DNA of 64,000 nucleotides from Brasilonema sp. UFV-L1 (GTDB lineage: Bacteria > Cyanobacteriota > Cyanobacteriia > Cyanobacteriales > Nostocaceae), in the NCBI RefSeq assembly GCF_012912105.1, contig NZ_QMEA01000007.1, forward strand, positions 62,001 to 126,000, written 5' to 3'. How positions within the stretch are numbered: position 1 is the first letter of the stretch; each line of letters begins with the position of its first letter. Below the pieces are notes generated by a model. That model worked only from the letters and a program-made list of their open reading frames with translations. It made no database searches and was not told where the DNA came from. This document shows, piece by piece, positions 1 through 9,546 of the stretch. Made by a program: the position numbers and the translations under genes.

Positions 1-1023
1 CAAGTACGACAAGTCTTGCGCTACACCGACTCCAAACAGTTAGTCCTCAACTTTGATGCGGATAAAGCTGGAACAAACGCCGCAGAACGAGCAATTGGGG
101 AAATTGCCGAACTCGCATATAAAGGCGAAGTCCAACTTAAGATTCTCAACTTACCCGATGGTAAAGATGCTGACGAATACTTGCGAGGACACGCTCCAGA
201 AGATTATAAAGAATTATTGTCAAAAGCTCCACTGTGGCTAGATTGGCAAATTCAGCAAATGACAAAAGACCGTGACTTAAAACAGGCTCCTGACTTTCAA
301 CAAGTCTCTGGGCAGATGGTCAAGTTATTGAAAAATATAGTTAACAGTGATACACGTAACTATTATATTTCTCACTGTGCTGAAATTCTCAGTTTAGGAG
401 ACACCAGACTAATACACTTAAGAGTAGAAAATCTTCTCACACAAATTGCTCCTACTAGTACATTTCGTAAGCCAATACCAATTCTTAAACAGCAACCTGT
501 AGCAGCACAGCAAAGTTTTACATCTCAAGAAAGCAATCTTTTAGAAGTCGCAGAGGCTTCATTACTGCAAATTTACTTGCACCATCCACAACATCGTCAG
601 GCTATAGTCTCTGTTTTACATGAGCGAGATTTGCAATTTAGCCTTTCCCATCACCGCTTTTTATGGCGGCAAATTTTAGAGACTTCCTCTCGAATGGAAC
701 ATGAGTTAATATCAATTTTGCAAGATAAATTTCTGCAGTTTCCTGAAGAAATGGGTTTGGTATTTCATTTATTTCATTTGAATGAAAAAACTCAAAAAGA
801 AATCATCTCACGTCATGATAAATTGATCCAAGCAGCAACTGTTTGTATGGAACGAGTGCTGCGTGAAAAACGCTGTCATTACTTCTGCGAACTGTCTAAG
901 GAAACTAATCCAGAAACTGAACCAGAAAAATGGGAATCGTATTGTCAGGCTTTCTACGAGGAAAAACAGCGACTTCAGGAATTAGAACGCCAGCGCCAAT
1001 TTTCCCTTGCAGAATTGCTGTAA
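1..1023 (+). CDS. dnaG: DNA primase DnaG, C-terminal part (5' end outside window)
   Basis: The frame is open from base 1, so the true start lies upstream of the window. The visible part begins in the Toprim catalytic region: a short acidic motif (FDADKAG) is followed by the conserved LPDGKDADEYL stretch seen in bacterial primases. The remaining 240 or so residues are helical and fit the C-terminal domain that contacts the DnaB helicase. The protein makes RNA primers at the replication fork. The gene ends normally at a TAA. No partner gene follows; arsC lies downstream on the other strand. Confidence 0.93.
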   Translation, partial: QVRQVLRYTDSKQLVLNFDADKAGTNAAERAIGEIAELAYKGEVQLKILNLPDGKDADEYLRGHAPEDYKELLSKAPLWLDWQIQQMTKDRDLKQAPDFQQVSGQMVKLLKNIVNSDTRNYYISHCAEILSLGDTRLIHLRVENLLTQIAPTSTFRKPIPILKQQPVAAQQSFTSQESNLLEVAEASLLQIYLHHPQHRQAIVSVLHERDLQFSLSHHRFLWRQILETSSRMEHELISILQDKFLQFPEEMGLVFHLFHLNEKTQKEIISRHDKLIQAATVCMERVLREKRCHYFCELSKETNPETEPEKWESYCQAFYEEKQRLQELERQRQFSLAELL

Positions 1024-1237
1024 TATTAGCGTAATATCAAGTCCGGTTAATGAGTTATCATTCTAGAATCTCCCTTGATACTTCGCTACACTGCGTTCCG
1101 CTCAGTATGACAAACGTTTTTTTATAAGTGATTAAACGGACATAATATAAATGGGGTAATTACGACTCTACAAACGTTTGAGTTTTTGCGATGATGAAGG
1201 ATAGCGATCGCGAACCGTAACAGTGAAGCTACAGGAT

Positions 1238-1633
1238 TTAGTCGAGAGATTCAATCAACTTCACGACTCGTTCCTTTACTTGATCGCGAACACGGCGGAA
1301 GGTTTCTATACTTTGCCCCTCTGGATCATCCAGTTGCCAATCTTCAAACACATCTATTATCACCCATTCTTCTGGCAAGTTAACGCCACAGCCACAAAGC
1401 GAAATAACTGCATTGTAGTCTTCTGCCTTGAAATCACTTAACGGCTTAGAAGTCTGATGAGTAATATCAATGCCAATTTCAGACATGACTTGAGTGGTAA
1501 TAGGATCCACCTCACTTGCTGCCAATCCTGAACTCGTCACAGCAATCTTACCTTCTCCCAAAGTGCGAGCAAATCCTTCTGCCATTTGGGAACGGCGAGA
1601 ATTCTTCTTGCAAACAAACATGACACGTTTCAT
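1238..1633 (-). CDS. arsC: Arsenate reductase ArsC (LMW phosphatase fold)
   Basis: A 131-residue cytosolic protein that reduces arsenate to arsenite. It has the N-terminal CX5R phosphatase loop (C8-KKNSR-R14) and a C80-G-C82 pair. The positions Cys8, Cys80 and Cys82 match the three catalytic cysteines known for the Synechocystis enzyme, which uses the glutathione/glutaredoxin system. The open frame extends 20 codons further upstream, but the ATG at 1633 is preceded by AAGGAG at good spacing and gives the family length, so it is chosen. No arsenite exporter or ArsR gene is visible nearby; the next gene is a multicopper oxidase. Confidence 0.93.
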   Translation of the reverse strand: MKRVMFVCKKNSRRSQMAEGFARTLGEGKIAVTSSGLAASEVDPITTQVMSEIGIDITHQTSKPLSDFKAEDYNAVISLCGCGVNLPEEWVIIDVFEDWQLDDPEGQSIETFRRVRDQVKERVVKLIESLD

Positions 1634-1810
1634 TTTTGCTCTCCTTAAGTTCAATTTCCTATAGCTGGCAGACTGGCTACTCCATAAGTCCAAAGTCCAG
1701 TACGTTTTTCACCATAGATTCCCCTGAATGAAAATGTTATGAATGCGGCTTCTCAATTCCTTGATAGCCGGAGTCCTTTCATACAATGGAAATCAGTAAT
1801 ACTTGATCAT

Positions 1811-1924
1811 TTAGGTATCAACTTGCGGTTTGACCCAGGCTTGAGCGCTCATTTGCACTGGAACCCAAGGACTGCTTAAGGAAGGCGTGTAATCGCTACC
1901 ACTGATAATTAGTAAATGGGTCAT
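1811..1924 (-). CDS. Possible small ORF, 37 residues
   Basis: Within the 458-base gap between arsC and the multicopper oxidase there is an ATG with an AGGAAG sequence about ten bases upstream. It opens a 37-codon frame beginning MTHLLIISGSD. I do not recognise it; it could be a real small peptide gene or the remnant of a longer one. The rest of the gap shows nothing clear. Confidence 0.22.
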   Translation of the reverse strand: MTHLLIISGSDYTPSLSSPWVPVQMSAQAWVKPQVDT

Positions 1925-2091
1925 GTTGACTTACTTCCTGATGATGTACAGGTAGCAACGTTGTTAAACAGTATACTCACATATTTCAAAAAAAATTGAT
2001 TTATAAGGATATTTTTTATATATCACATAATTGCATAAAATACAACAAAAGATTATGTTGCTGGAAAGTTAAGAGAAATCATAGCAATTCT

Positions 2092-3588
2092 CTAAAACGC
2101 TGGTGCTGGGAGTGGCTGTGCTGGAGATGACAACGGATCTATCCCTCCTTCCCCCACTTGAAACTGACCCATCATATCGTGGTCTTCGTGAACGATATTG
2201 TGGCAATGGTACATATATTTACCTGTGTGAGGTCTAAACTTTCCAATCACCCTTACTGTCTCGTTTTCACCAACGTAGAAGACGTCCTTCAAGCCACGCT
2301 CATAGGCAAAAGGGGACTGACTATTACGGTCAAGTATTTGAGCATCGATCAGGTGAACGTGCATTGGATGAAACGAGCGATTTGTGTTGTTGCGAAATGT
2401 CCATATTTCCACATCTTCGAGTTGAGGATTTGCATCGACTCGATTTTGGTCCCAGCCCTTGCCATTGATCACCCACATCCCACTACTATTGCGCGCTACT
2501 GTGAAGTCACGAGTTCGTACAGCTGATGATTCTGGAATAAAATCAATATTGCGTAGTGTGCTGGGAATAAGGCTGTCATCTGTTTCAGAACGCACCACAT
2601 CAAAGCGCATAATTTTATCTGTGTTGCTGAAATTATCGTTATTGGGGAGTCCAAGATTTTGCAGTACGACTTGAGTGCCGATAGGATATTTAGAAAAATC
2701 GATAATCAATTCATAGCGCTCACCCGTTGCAATGCGCATATCTTTTGTATTGACTGGTGCAGACATCAACCCCGCATCAGTACCAATCACAGTCAAGTCA
2801 TCACCTGTATTTAAACCAAGTTTGTAAGAGCGGGAAATGGACGCGTTTAACACCCGGAAGCGGTATTTGCGGTTAGCCACCTCCATACGCGGCCAAGGTA
2901 CACCATTGACTGTAATCACATCGCCCATAAGACGTATCTGAGTTTGGTTATTAAAAATGAGTGAGCCATCAGACGCGAATTGTTTATCCTGAATGATCAC
3001 AGGGATATCGTAATTTCCTTTGGGGAGTGGCAAATTAAGTTCATCATCATCTTGAACTATGTACATCCCAGCCAGTCCCATATAAATATTTAACGAAGTT
3101 TTACCGACAGTATGGTCGTGGTACCACAAAGTCGCAGCGTTGGTGTTGGGATAAGTGTAATCCTTGTAGTGTTCGGTAGGAATCTTATCCTCAGCGTAGC
3201 CATCATACTGAGGTAGAGATGCCATTCCATGTAGGTGGACTAATGTATGTGAATCAAGTTTATTAATAAACCGTACAATCGATTGTCGATTTTTACGTTG
3301 TTTGATAGTGGGACCGGGAAATATACTGTCATACCCCCAAACCTCCGTTTTTAGCCCAGGTAGAATCTCTACTTGAGCCTTCTGTATACTGATTTGGTAG
3401 TAATCAGTTGTTGAATCGCTGCGTACAGGACTTAATACTGGTGGTGTACGGAAGGCAAGTGTAAATGGTTTAACTTGTTCATTGACGCTCTGAGCGGAAC
3501 CGCGATTTTGAAGTCCTACGGGAAGCAAAATAGAACCTCCTGCAAGTGCTGCAATTCTCAGTGCTTCACGTCTGCTAATTTTTTTCAT
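2092..3588 (-). CDS. Tat-exported multicopper oxidase
   Basis: A 498-residue laccase/CotA/bilirubin-oxidase-type enzyme. The N-terminus carries a twin-arginine-like signal (SRREALRIAALAGG) ending near SAQ, so it should be exported folded to the periplasm. All copper motifs are present: HLHG (118-121), HDH (157-159), HPMHVH (407-412) and HCHNIVHEDHDMM (461-473), with Met472 in the axial position. Such enzymes oxidise phenols, bilirubin or metal ions with reduction of oxygen to water. The frame could start five codons earlier at a TTG, but the ATG at 3588 is preferred; neither has a clear ribosome binding site. The natural substrate cannot be read from the sequence. Confidence 0.9.
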   Translation of the reverse strand: MKKISRREALRIAALAGGSILLPVGLQNRGSAQSVNEQVKPFTLAFRTPPVLSPVRSDSTTDYYQISIQKAQVEILPGLKTEVWGYDSIFPGPTIKQRKNRQSIVRFINKLDSHTLVHLHGMASLPQYDGYAEDKIPTEHYKDYTYPNTNAATLWYHDHTVGKTSLNIYMGLAGMYIVQDDDELNLPLPKGNYDIPVIIQDKQFASDGSLIFNNQTQIRLMGDVITVNGVPWPRMEVANRKYRFRVLNASISRSYKLGLNTGDDLTVIGTDAGLMSAPVNTKDMRIATGERYELIIDFSKYPIGTQVVLQNLGLPNNDNFSNTDKIMRFDVVRSETDDSLIPSTLRNIDFIPESSAVRTRDFTVARNSSGMWVINGKGWDQNRVDANPQLEDVEIWTFRNNTNRSFHPMHVHLIDAQILDRNSQSPFAYERGLKDVFYVGENETVRVIGKFRPHTGKYMYHCHNIVHEDHDMMGQFQVGEGGIDPLSSPAQPLPAPAF

Positions 3589-3603
3589 AGTCGTGTCGAT
3601 CAA

Positions 3604-3920
3604 AAGTGTATAGGAATTTACCTAATTTAAAAGTTACTAAGTTTTTTATTGTATAATATAGTGTAAATAATAGATATTTTTTTACGTAAAAATACTAAAA
3701 ATGAATTGCTCAAAATTCTTATCAAAGTCAAGAACTCAGGAGCGGAGCCACGTCTGTGCTTCTGAGTTCTGTCTCCTGACCTCTACAGGACTTACGCAAA
3801 AATAACGCAATTGGAGTCATTGCGACCGGAGGGAAGCAATCGCAAAGCCTTATTTTTCGTCGCGAGTGCGTAAGTCCTACTCTAATTTTCATTCTCAGGA
3901 GTGTACGCAGTTCATGAGGG
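3604..3920. repeat. Intergenic hairpins, MITE-like inverted repeat
   Basis: Two inverted repeats fill this 317-base gap. Arms at 3731-3743 and 3758-3770 match at 12 of 13 bases and may end transcription of the mcr operon. A second pair is perfect over 12 bases (AGGACTTACGCA at 3787-3798 and its complement at 3867-3878), with further pairing of AAAATAA and TTATTTT just inside. The second looks like a small dispersed non-autonomous element. No coding region is seen. Confidence 0.5.
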
Positions 3921-5153
3921 CTATTTATTAGACCTCTCGCAATCAGTTTCCAGTAAATCTTGCAAAAAACGATAACCCGCTTGTTCTAAATCTCCTGCAA
4001 GAGAAAAAGTCAAACTGCGAATCCGGATGCGACCAATTTTGATATTCAACGGTTCTGCCAAGGGCATTGGATAAATGAGAATTGCCTCCTGACACCCTTT
4101 TGCCTCTGCATAAGCAACCATCTGATTAATATCAGCAGTTGCTGGCTTAGAAGCCGCTTTGTACTTGGTATCTAACACATACCTCACCATCCCCGTTGCC
4201 AGATCATAAAGTACCAAGTCAATGTCAAAGTATAATGCCTTACTCTGATCTAAATAGACTCTTTCTTGGGACTGGATATCTAACGCTTGTGTGAGCAGTG
4301 CTGTTTCCCGATGCGCTTTCAGCCACTCTGCCACAAAGTGTTCGTAGAGTTGCGACATATTAACCAAAAAAGGTAACGTCGCGTTTATACCTGTTTCATG
4401 ACTAGGTGCAGTCTGTTCCAAAAAGAAGCGGCAAAGCGCATGTAGGGGACGATAATCCTCATTCAGGCGGTTGTACTGTCGTCCTACACAAATTCTGGAA
4501 TTGCATGGTTGCAATGTCACCAATCCCTGTAGTAGATGATATGCGCGGCGTACCGTTGGCATTACGGATTCTGTACACAAACCGCTACGGGCAATACACC
4601 AAAGCGTCCAAGCCAGAATTTGATTTTCTTCAACGTCTGTAGTATGTTCTTCGTAATGGCACTGGATTTTAGTATCCCACGGTCGAGTGACCAGGAGCCG
4701 TACATCAATACGTCCCCGAACATAAGGCAAATGTTCTGTCTTGGGGATATAGGCGCAGTAGAAACCCTGGCGACTTCGGTTGAGAATGCGACGAGCTAAA
4801 ATATCAGCTAGGCGTTCATAAAATTCTAAGAGCGTTTGACAATCAACTAGTCCTGACAAAAAGCGAAAACTTTTGAGATCATAGGCATATTCCAGCATTC
4901 GCAGAATATTACCTAGCTTGACTTTGGGGCGCAGGGCAATGTGAAAATCAGGAGTTAAGAGAATGTGACCTACCCATCCTTGAGGAGTTAGTCGCCAGCG
5001 ATCGCCTGTTTTTGGAGAAGGAAAGTCCACACTCACCTGAGTATCGTAGTCACGCCACAACATTTCTCCGACTGCATCAGGAAGTCGCAATCGCCCCAAC
5101 AACTTGGGAACATATTCAGTTAACTCTATGATTTGTGGTGATGTTACACTCAT
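3921..5153 (-). CDS. mcrC: McrC-family nuclease subunit of McrBC restriction system
   Basis: A 410-residue protein of the McrC family, the endonuclease partner of the McrB GTPase in modification-dependent restriction. The C-terminal third holds a PD-(D/E)XK site: DIDLVLY, then D328-T-K330 (VLDTKYK), then a strand ending in AILIYP. The N-terminal half, with its stretch reading RLTPQGWVGHILL, fits the McrC beta-rich region. Its ATG overlaps the mcrB stop by four bases (ATGA), so translation is coupled. It is the last gene of a four-gene operon that also carries an ASCH protein and a GNAT-PIN fusion. The recognised DNA modification is unknown. Confidence 0.9.
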   Translation of the reverse strand: MSVTSPQIIELTEYVPKLLGRLRLPDAVGEMLWRDYDTQVSVDFPSPKTGDRWRLTPQGWVGHILLTPDFHIALRPKVKLGNILRMLEYAYDLKSFRFLSGLVDCQTLLEFYERLADILARRILNRSRQGFYCAYIPKTEHLPYVRGRIDVRLLVTRPWDTKIQCHYEEHTTDVEENQILAWTLWCIARSGLCTESVMPTVRRAYHLLQGLVTLQPCNSRICVGRQYNRLNEDYRPLHALCRFFLEQTAPSHETGINATLPFLVNMSQLYEHFVAEWLKAHRETALLTQALDIQSQERVYLDQSKALYFDIDLVLYDLATGMVRYVLDTKYKAASKPATADINQMVAYAEAKGCQEAILIYPMPLAEPLNIKIGRIRIRSLTFSLAGDLEQAGYRFLQDLLETDCERSNK

Positions 5154-6784
5154 GGATAAATTTGCTTGTTGACTTCGTTCCAGCGAAACTGATCCACTTT
5201 ACTGGGTTGATCAAAGAAATATTCTTCCAAATACGGCTCAATCTCTAGTTGCCAAATATTCTCAATCTGCTCAGCTAAATCGGCTCGCAAGAAGAAGCTA
5301 ATACCCACTTCGTTGTGAGGGTTACCAATTGCTTGATTCAACGTCATCAGCGTTTGAATCAGCTTTTGGACTGGAAAAGTTGTATCTAAGTGATAGCGGC
5401 GGAGAATCTCATAGTTTGGGTACACAGGAATAAACGCAAAGCGGCGGCGCAAAGCATGATCGACGAGTGCAATTGAGCGATCTGCTGTGTTCATCGTACC
5501 GATAATTCGTACATTGGCGGGAATACTGAACACCTCACCTGCAGCCAAAGGCATTTTTTCGTCGCGATACTCCAACAAATACATCAACTCACCAAAAACA
5601 CGGGCAACATTGGCACGATTGATTTCATCTATAATCAGTACGCAAATATGCTGACGAGAGCATGCCTTGTAACAAAAATCAAGAAACCGTCCATTAACCA
5701 GTGGATAATCAAGTTCTCCATCTATCCGTTGTGGGCGAATACCTTGTACAAAGTCTTCATAAGTATAAGCGGGGTGGAACTGGACAAGATCCACAAAACC
5801 ATCACTACCACCAGTCAGATATTTAGCCAGTTTTTTGGCAATATATGTTTTACCTGTGCCTGGAGGTCCGTAAAAGATTGCCTGCTTTTTACGCTCTATT
5901 GCCTTTAACCAGTTTACAAGTGTTTCCTCTTCAATTCCAGTATCCAATGCACATTGATTGAGGGAATATTCTGGTTGCAATTCTATTTCTTCATTATCAA
6001 ATAAAACTTCGCTCACCTCATCAATTTGGAGAGTTTCTTTACCAGCAAAGTCATACTTTTTCACAGCAACCAGCCAATGACAAAACATATCAAATAAGTC
6101 ATCGTCTCGCATAGATGGAACACCAGGCTGACGCATATCAAGAGCCAATTCTTGAATGATTTTTTGTCCAGTTGCGTTAATAGCTGGATACTGTGTTACC
6201 TTCTGGCTATAAGACTTCCCTGTAAAGTAATTGATAACCTGTCGTGATGTGTTCGTAATGAGTAAAAAGTCATCCGGTCGCAGTGCATTCAGGATAGGTG
6301 TGAGCATTCCTATTTGGAAATTTTTGGTATAAGGTAATTTTGAGAAATCTTGACAAGCTTCTCGCAACTGAGTAGGATTTTGATGACAGTGACGGACGAA
6401 ATGAAAAATGGCTTGAGCTATATTCGACCAGTCTTCTGATTTTGTCCAAAGAGCATCTTCAAACCATTTATTAATGTCTTTATCTATCGCTAGAGCATGA
6501 TGTATCCAAACGTTTTTTTGAGTGTTGTTAGTTGTTGGTGCGTAAGGGAGAAGCTGTTGCAGAACAATTACGTCGGCTATATTTTCTCCAGACTCATAGT
6601 CTGAGGCGATCGCTTTAAAATTCTCTCTTCCTTTCTCACGCTGCTCATGGTAAGCCTTTTGATGACGCAATCCAGCAGGAGTATAAGGGTAAGAACTGAT
6701 AAATTCTGCAAATAACCTGAGAAATTCGTGCTTCTTCTCTGAAATAAGAACTTTTTTATCGCTATTGAATTTAGTTTTACTCAT
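5150..6784 (-). CDS. mcrB: McrB-family AAA+ GTPase
   Basis: A 544-residue motor subunit of an McrBC-type system. The AAA+ core occupies about residues 300-500: Walker A GPPGTGKTY (306-314), Walker B VLIIDEINR (382-390), and the McrB hallmark MNTADRS (431-437) followed by an RRR finger. McrB proteins hydrolyse GTP to translocate DNA and drive cleavage by McrC. The N-terminal 280 residues should be the target-recognition region; it has no motif I can name and is not the classic E. coli methylcytosine-binding domain by eye. It overlaps mcrC by four bases and follows the ASCH gene after 43 bases. Confidence 0.92.
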   Translation of the reverse strand: MSKTKFNSDKKVLISEKKHEFLRLFAEFISSYPYTPAGLRHQKAYHEQREKGRENFKAIASDYESGENIADVIVLQQLLPYAPTTNNTQKNVWIHHALAIDKDINKWFEDALWTKSEDWSNIAQAIFHFVRHCHQNPTQLREACQDFSKLPYTKNFQIGMLTPILNALRPDDFLLITNTSRQVINYFTGKSYSQKVTQYPAINATGQKIIQELALDMRQPGVPSMRDDDLFDMFCHWLVAVKKYDFAGKETLQIDEVSEVLFDNEEIELQPEYSLNQCALDTGIEEETLVNWLKAIERKKQAIFYGPPGTGKTYIAKKLAKYLTGGSDGFVDLVQFHPAYTYEDFVQGIRPQRIDGELDYPLVNGRFLDFCYKACSRQHICVLIIDEINRANVARVFGELMYLLEYRDEKMPLAAGEVFSIPANVRIIGTMNTADRSIALVDHALRRRFAFIPVYPNYEILRRYHLDTTFPVQKLIQTLMTLNQAIGNPHNEVGISFFLRADLAEQIENIWQLEIEPYLEEYFFDQPSKVDQFRWNEVNKQIYP

Positions 6785-6827
6785 ATAAGTATTGGAAGAT
6801 AATAGGAATGAGCACCCATCTGAAGAC

Positions 6828-7307
6828 TTACTTTAACTTGTTTGTTATAGCTGCTGGATTTTCCCCGCCTAGAGTCATAATAGTTGTATATTCGCTTTCA
6901 TTAAGATAGCGATAGCTTTGAGGTGGGCGCAAATAAGATAGTTTCTCCTGTAAACGATATAACTCAATCGGATTTTCAAACTTTTTGACATTTCTTAAAA
7001 AAATTCCGACTGCAACTGATGCTCCTTCATAATATTTATAAAAATCTTGATAATTGATGCCAGCATGGTCTTTCACTTCCTTCCAAAAATGTTTGAGTTC
7101 ATCAGTAGTAGCTTCTTTTTCAAGCACAAAATCTACTTCAAAAAAACCTAAAAAAGTTTTTGTAGGAGATGATACATAAACAAAGACAATATCGCCTTTC
7201 TTCAACCGAGTCCTAACTCGACGTAGTTCTACTTGCTTTGTTCGTTCTTCAAAAATTTTCTGGGCATATTGAGGTTTTATTGAAAGGAGAAGTATGTTAC
7301 ATGACAT
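6828..7307 (-). CDS. ASCH/PUA-like domain protein in mcr operon
   Basis: A 159-residue single-domain protein. It begins LLLSIKPQYAQKIF and continues ERTKQVELRR, the pattern of ASCH domains, which have a PUA-like fold and bind RNA, nucleotides or modified bases. KKGDIVFVYVSS fits the next strand. It lies 22 bases after the GNAT-PIN gene and 43 bases before mcrB, all on one strand, so it is probably co-transcribed. Related PUA-like (EVE/YTH-like) domains are known as modified-base readers fused to McrB in other prokaryotes. A reader or regulatory role for this stand-alone protein is therefore plausible, but this is inference. Confidence 0.72.
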   Translation of the reverse strand: MSCNILLLSIKPQYAQKIFEERTKQVELRRVRTRLKKGDIVFVYVSSPTKTFLGFFEVDFVLEKEATTDELKHFWKEVKDHAGINYQDFYKYYEGASVAVGIFLRNVKKFENPIELYRLQEKLSYLRPPQSYRYLNESEYTTIMTLGGENPAAITNKLK

Positions 7308-7329
7308 GAAATATTTTTTATAGTTTAAT

Positions 7330-9453
7330 TCATCTAATACCTAAATTATACACTTTCATAAAATAATTTTCTGGGAGTTTATAAGGGCAAGCAAGTAAGA
7401 GTTTATCTTGTTCTAAAATCCGATGAAGTTCTTGTAAAGAGACAGGATGATGAAATAATTCCGTATCACTAAATCGAATTGCCATGATATCACCATTTTT
7501 ATCTGTTGGTATATTCTCGACATGACTTAGTTTATAAACTCCTAATCTTTGAAAACGTCGGTAAAGTTCTTTAGGTTTACCAATAATGACTTCATCTACA
7601 TAAGAACAAGCACGAACATAACCAACATCGTAAAATCCTTTACCTTTTCTCTCACCTTGAGTTTCACTCACATACCAGAGAATTCGACAAGGAGCATTCA
7701 ACCCCCTTGAATTTTTAACGGAGCGATAGTAGACAGCTTCACGATTAAATGCTAATTCAGGCTTAGCTCCAAATTCAGGGAAAGGAAGCATTTGATTGGC
7801 TAAATATTCATCAAATAAATCTTTTGCCCATATCGGTTGAATAGGAATAATAAATGTAGGAATTTCGGAATCATTTATTTTTGCAGGAAAAAGGAAGCGT
7901 TCAATATCTACTAAAGCTTGAGAATCTCTAACTATCTTTTCCTTAAGATTTTTAGCAATAACCATAAGGAAATTATATTCATCTCCATGAATCGAGACTA
8001 AATTAGTAAGATATTCAAACAATTCAGAGGAAGTTTTAACAACTGGTAAGTTTGCCTTCAACCATCCGTTTATAACTTGCACAAAAGCATCTTCTTGAAT
8101 AGCTGTGAGCACAGCTTCCTCTAGGTAGGGATCAGTGATTCTTGTAAATTGTCGCTGTTCTCTCGCAGAAAGACATATAGACTTAAAAATCAAGTGATGT
8201 GCAAGAGTAGAAGAAAGTTTGTTATTTCCAACTCGAAGCATTAAAATTTCTAGCTCATCTTTTTTCCGCCTTCCATATACAATTAAAGCAAGAGGTTGAT
8301 TGACTCCTTCTCTCACAACAACACATTCAAACTTCTCTGATTCTGCTAAAAACCGCCTTAAATGTTGCCGAAAGTCAGTTTTCTCTTCATTGTTTTGAGA
8401 GTTTTGAAAGTAGTTTGCTAAAAAGTCTTCCTCCCCAATTTTGACTTGTGTCTGCTCTAAGCATGTGCCAGAAAGACGTATAGGTTGATAGTCCGGTTTG
8501 TGCCGAAGTTCGTCTAGCTGATTTATGAGTTCGTCAGGATGAATAACTGATAATCTAAAGCTTTCATGGATTCGATTTGCTAAGTCTAGTAATTCCTCAT
8601 CTTTTGTCAAGAATAAATGAGAATCTGATGTAATAGCCCTAGCAACATAACGTAACTTAGATTCATTAAACACAACTTGGTATTTTTTGAAAAATTCTTG
8701 TAAAATCATCTGGTTTTTTTCCATTTTTTGATTGTCACAAGGTAAGCAGGTAAAAGTTTCTGCAAAGCTACGCAAGCTGTTTCTCTCATGAATATTTTCA
8801 ATTTTGTTAATCTGATTTAAAATTTCGTCATTGATGCACAACGTTAACTCAGTTTGTACCCAGTCAGCTAGTAAAAAAATTGGTTCTTCAGTCTCAAGAT
8901 TTTCGTCTTTATATAAGTCAAAGAAAATATCAGGAGCAATCATCACACATAATTTGGACTCAAGTTGCTGCTCAATGATTCTAGAAAATAGAGGAAGAGG
9001 ATTGTGTTCCAAAACCCAACGAGTTAAAATTGTTTTCTTCTTTTTACTTCTACCTTCTAAATCCTCGCAAGCAATAAAGCCAAAGCTCGACCACATTCCT
9101 TGTAGGTTATAATCCCGACGACAACTTAGCTTAATTCCGCGAAAAGATGTTGTTATTTGTTTGAGGCGATCGACAAGTTGTTTGGCTACTCCTTTACCCC
9201 GACATGAAGGATCAATACACAGATGAGTGATAGCGATCCAGTCATACGAACGTCGATACAACAAGTAACCAATGCAGCCAGCTTCAGAATCAAGCGCTAC
9301 AAGGATTTGACGATGTGCTGCTCGTTCCTCAAATGCTCCTTTAGGCAAGTTACCAAGTGTTTTTGAGTTCGCTCGCCACAGTTTTCTGACTGTTGCTAGG
9401 TATGGAGAATGATTATCTATTGCTTCAATTTTAATCTTTGCGTCAGTTGTCAC
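7330..9453 (-). CDS. GNAT-PIN-GNAT-like-PUA-like multidomain protein
   Basis: A 707-residue protein heading the mcr operon. Residues 1-145 form a GNAT acetyltransferase with the acetyl-CoA loop CRGKGVAKQL (84-93). Residues 165-310 resemble a PIN ribonuclease: D175 and D179, E202, and D277/D285 in a stretch reading SDSHLFLTKDEEL. Residues 360-465 look like a second, degenerate GNAT fold. Residues 560-700 look like an ASCH/PUA-like domain related in style to the next gene. PIN plus acetyltransferase suggests a toxin-like effector, though acetylation may serve another end. The domain calls beyond the first GNAT are by eye, and the order is unusual. Confidence 0.7.
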   Translation of the reverse strand: MTTDAKIKIEAIDNHSPYLATVRKLWRANSKTLGNLPKGAFEERAAHRQILVALDSEAGCIGYLLYRRSYDWIAITHLCIDPSCRGKGVAKQLVDRLKQITTSFRGIKLSCRRDYNLQGMWSSFGFIACEDLEGRSKKKKTILTRWVLEHNPLPLFSRIIEQQLESKLCVMIAPDIFFDLYKDENLETEEPIFLLADWVQTELTLCINDEILNQINKIENIHERNSLRSFAETFTCLPCDNQKMEKNQMILQEFFKKYQVVFNESKLRYVARAITSDSHLFLTKDEELLDLANRIHESFRLSVIHPDELINQLDELRHKPDYQPIRLSGTCLEQTQVKIGEEDFLANYFQNSQNNEEKTDFRQHLRRFLAESEKFECVVVREGVNQPLALIVYGRRKKDELEILMLRVGNNKLSSTLAHHLIFKSICLSAREQRQFTRITDPYLEEAVLTAIQEDAFVQVINGWLKANLPVVKTSSELFEYLTNLVSIHGDEYNFLMVIAKNLKEKIVRDSQALVDIERFLFPAKINDSEIPTFIIPIQPIWAKDLFDEYLANQMLPFPEFGAKPELAFNREAVYYRSVKNSRGLNAPCRILWYVSETQGERKGKGFYDVGYVRACSYVDEVIIGKPKELYRRFQRLGVYKLSHVENIPTDKNGDIMAIRFSDTELFHHPVSLQELHRILEQDKLLLACPYKLPENYFMKVYNLGIR

Positions 9454-9546
9454 TTTTTGGTTTCCTTAGACAGTTTTATGGCTACAATATCTTTCATAGT
9501 AAATCCGTCACCTTGTTAATATAGTCGCTACTACTGTATTTTCCTT

